NCBI GenBank assembly: GCA_000585075.1
Contig: JEMY01000024.1
Location: forward strand, 60,940-124,939
Direction: 5' to 3'
Length of the DNA stretch: 64,000 nt
Source of the DNA: Candidatus Accumulibacter regalis
GTDB taxonomy: Bacteria > Pseudomonadota > Gammaproteobacteria > Burkholderiales > Rhodocyclaceae
A program made the translations under genes and the position numbers. The notes beneath the pieces are model-generated. The model had not been told where the DNA came from. It worked only from the letters and a program-made list of their open reading frames with translations, and did no database searches. Below, piece by piece: positions 63,301 through 64,000 of the stretch. The number at the start of each line of letters is the position of its first letter. Positions within the stretch are counted from its first letter, which is position 1.

Positions 63301-64000
63301 GCGTACGCGCTCGCCGGACGGCTGCGCGCACTCCCCGGCGGCGAGTCGATGCTCCTGTTGATCGTCTCCGCAGCCCCCTGGCAAGGCGACAGCGAGCGTT
63401 GCCGGCGCCTCGGAATCGCCGGCCAGCTGGGCAAACCGCTGACCGGCGACGAGCTCCTGCACGCGCTCGCTCGCGCCTTCGACAAGCGCTCGACGGCGAC
63501 CGCAGCGCGCGCGGACGAGCAGGCGCCGCCTGCTGCAGGACCGTCGCTGGCCGTTTTGCTCGTCGAAGACAACGCCATCAACCAGCAACTGGCGATCAGG
63601 CTGCTCGAACGCCGGGGTCACCGCGTCACACTGGTGGAGGACGGCCAGGCCGCCGTTGATCGGCTGCGTGGCGAAAGCTTCGACGTCGTGCTGATGGACA
63701 TGATGATGCCGATCATGGACGGGCTCGAAGCAACGCGCCGGATCCGCGCGGCCGAAATGGCCGCTGGCAAGCGGCGACAGCCGATCGTCGCGATGACCGC
63801 CAACGCCATGCACGGTGACCGGGAAAGCTGCCTCGCCGCCGGCATGGACGATTATCTGGCCAAGCCGATCGACGGCCAGCAACTGCAGCAGTTATTGCTC
63901 AAGCATGGCGCCGGCGCGGCCGACGGGGAAGGCATCGGCCCGCGCGCGGCGGCGTCCGGCCCGACCAGCGCCGAGCAGCAGGCGAGCCGTCCTGGCAGCG
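60391..64000 (+). CDS. multi-PAS hybrid sensor histidine kinase, 3' end missing
   Basis: The frame is open from ATG 60391 to the right edge (more than 1,200 residues). A coiled-coil N-terminus (1-140) is followed by four PAS/PAC-like domains at about 146-270 (FRSVVESLKEVIFRTDADG), 280-390 (LFEVVPLPIYLTDTGG), 403-525 and 529-645. The histidine kinase has H-box FLANMSHEIRTPMNGVIGM (H677), N-box LRQVLLNLVGNAIKFT, G1 VADSGIGIPEE and G2 KHGGTGLGLSISARLAELLGG. Two receivers follow: REC1 with D963 but a degenerate acidic pocket (VDPQ), and REC2 VLLVEDNAINQQL with phosphoacceptor D1103, then KPID. An Hpt domain may follow outside. It lacks TM segments, so it is cytoplasmic. No good ribosome binding site is seen at the start. 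Confidence 0.93.
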   Translation, partial: MHKLLNRQIRRVLAVDGEGAASVLDELRQLAASGAVSPQAALLLNGLDSFLAQVDRAYEQNDRDLALRTRSLDLSSNELLQANDRLRDDLASRARAIHSLRSTAAGLLRGDDRGLLPAEGDDLESLSTLMADLVRQRERVEAQLADSEKRFRSVVESLKEVIFRTDADGFWTYLNPAWREITGYAVDESVGRQSLASVPVENRAYATARFAALAQGKIDFVREEARYRTRHGDDRWLEVFARAEFDAAGNFTGCAGTLNDVTERRLALEQLQEQLHLVQELFEVVPLPIYLTDTGGHYQHLNRAFAEFFGIARDEWTGRTVHHLLPAELSQAHAEKDRQLLQAVGQQVYEAQVELPDGSRRDTIFHRATLTKADGSIAGLLGAIVDITERKAQEAAISSAESRLRQITNSVPAVVFQCEIGPARIRYTFLSERLHEIRGLERSALLADSDLATRQVIDADVQRVEHGIRGAAARREAWQGEYRIRLPNGALRWIRGEINPAPEPPAADGAPIFTGIWQDVSLLKESDARLREVTDNIPVAVYQYQRSRSAHVFHFFSRAIEQICGVPAEEAMASADTLFALVHADDRQRVETSMATTPAGQSRWSVDFRLVHRQHGGSVWVHGEAQGTPTASGGMLWNGYLADISAAKNASEELRRAKEGAEAANRAKSEFLANMSHEIRTPMNGVIGMTHLLLDGELSDEQRTCMQIVKDSSDALLTIINDILDFSKIEAGKLVAEHCAFDLWRSVGEALKSLALRAHDKELALICDIAPTVPRLVLGDAGRLRQVLLNLVGNAIKFTPRGEVLLRLESADRHADGELDLHFAVADSGIGIPEEKLATIFDPFAQADGSVTRKHGGTGLGLSISARLAELLGGRIWVESQVGRGSTFHFTIRCGVDGLEQPASLPQLTDRRILIVDPQPLSRAVVTRTLQAAGAAVSAVESGAAAVARLATAPDSVDLALLDADLRDGDAYALAGRLRALPGGESMLLLIVSAAPWQGDSERCRRLGIAGQLGKPLTGDELLHALARAFDKRSTATAARADEQAPPAAGPSLAVLLVEDNAINQQLAIRLLERRGHRVTLVEDGQAAVDRLRGESFDVVLMDMMMPIMDGLEATRRIRAAEMAAGKRRQPIVAMTANAMHGDRESCLAAGMDDYLAKPIDGQQLQQLLLKHGAGAADGEGIGPRAAASGPTSAEQQASRPGS

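Overview
The window is G+C-rich, almost fully coding chromosomal DNA from a Gram-negative bacterium. Gene content and order point to a betaproteobacterium of the Rhodocyclales, with an overall look like Candidatus Accumulibacter. Supporting features are two Gram_neg_porin genes with the same signal peptide, the DUF2782-thrB-BPSS1780 run, the argS-SPOR-dsbA-SDR run, nadD-rsfS-rlmH-maf, and a full propionyl-CoA to succinyl-CoA module. The species assignment is an inference. I see no tRNA or rRNA gene, CRISPR array, insertion sequence or prophage.

Layout. 1-2.6 kb: a TPR/O-GlcNAc-transferase-like protein cut by the left edge, then apaG. 2.7-12.5 kb: rpe-gph-trpE, a reversed block (a secreted hypothetical protein, lon, hsp20), and trpG-trpD-Uma2 nuclease-trpC. 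A 23-codon ORF carrying a Trp-Pro-Trp motif starts on the gph stop codon and precedes trpE; it looks like a trp attenuation leader. 12.7-16 kb: two paralogous porins and rpsT, each with a strong intrinsic terminator. 16-20.8 kb: pcm-rhodanese-tolC converging on waaC-waaA. 21-24.5 kb: manC-rfbB-rfbD (nucleotide sugars for surface polysaccharide). 24.6-33.9 kb: a TauE/SafE permease, a GntR/FCD regulator overlapping an enoyl-CoA hydratase gene, and, divergently, methylmalonyl-CoA mutase-meaB-pccB-pccA. 34.2-39.5 kb: a reverse-strand membrane operon (AI-2E family permease, NodT-type outer membrane lipoprotein, HlyD adaptor, DUF2955-like protein, small K+ channel). 39.9-45.7 kb: polA, glutamate decarboxylase, a GST and a DUF2242 lipoprotein, all on the reverse strand. 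45.9-51.1 kb: DUF2782, thrB, two BPSS1780 membrane proteins, nadD-rsfS-rlmH-maf. 51.2-54.8 kb: a QseB/QseC-type two-component pair converging on ubiB. 55-59 kb: argS-SPOR-dsbA-SDR. 59.2-64 kb: a FIST-domain sensor followed by a large multi-PAS hybrid histidine kinase that runs off the right edge.

Working together: the mcm-meaB-pcc genes carry out reversible propionyl-CoA/methylmalonyl-CoA/succinyl-CoA conversion (no epimerase gene here), probably under the neighbouring FCD regulator, whose candidate operator overlaps its own promoter. The trp genes are split into two transcription units. The FIST/hybrid-kinase pair resembles NosP/NahK nitric-oxide sensing systems. The least conventional items are the Uma2 gene translationally coupled into the trp operon, the candidate trpL, the AT-rich nested palindromes in the pcm-tolC promoter, the hairpin plus direct repeats between meaB and pccB, and three in-frame exact tandem duplications in envelope-protein genes.
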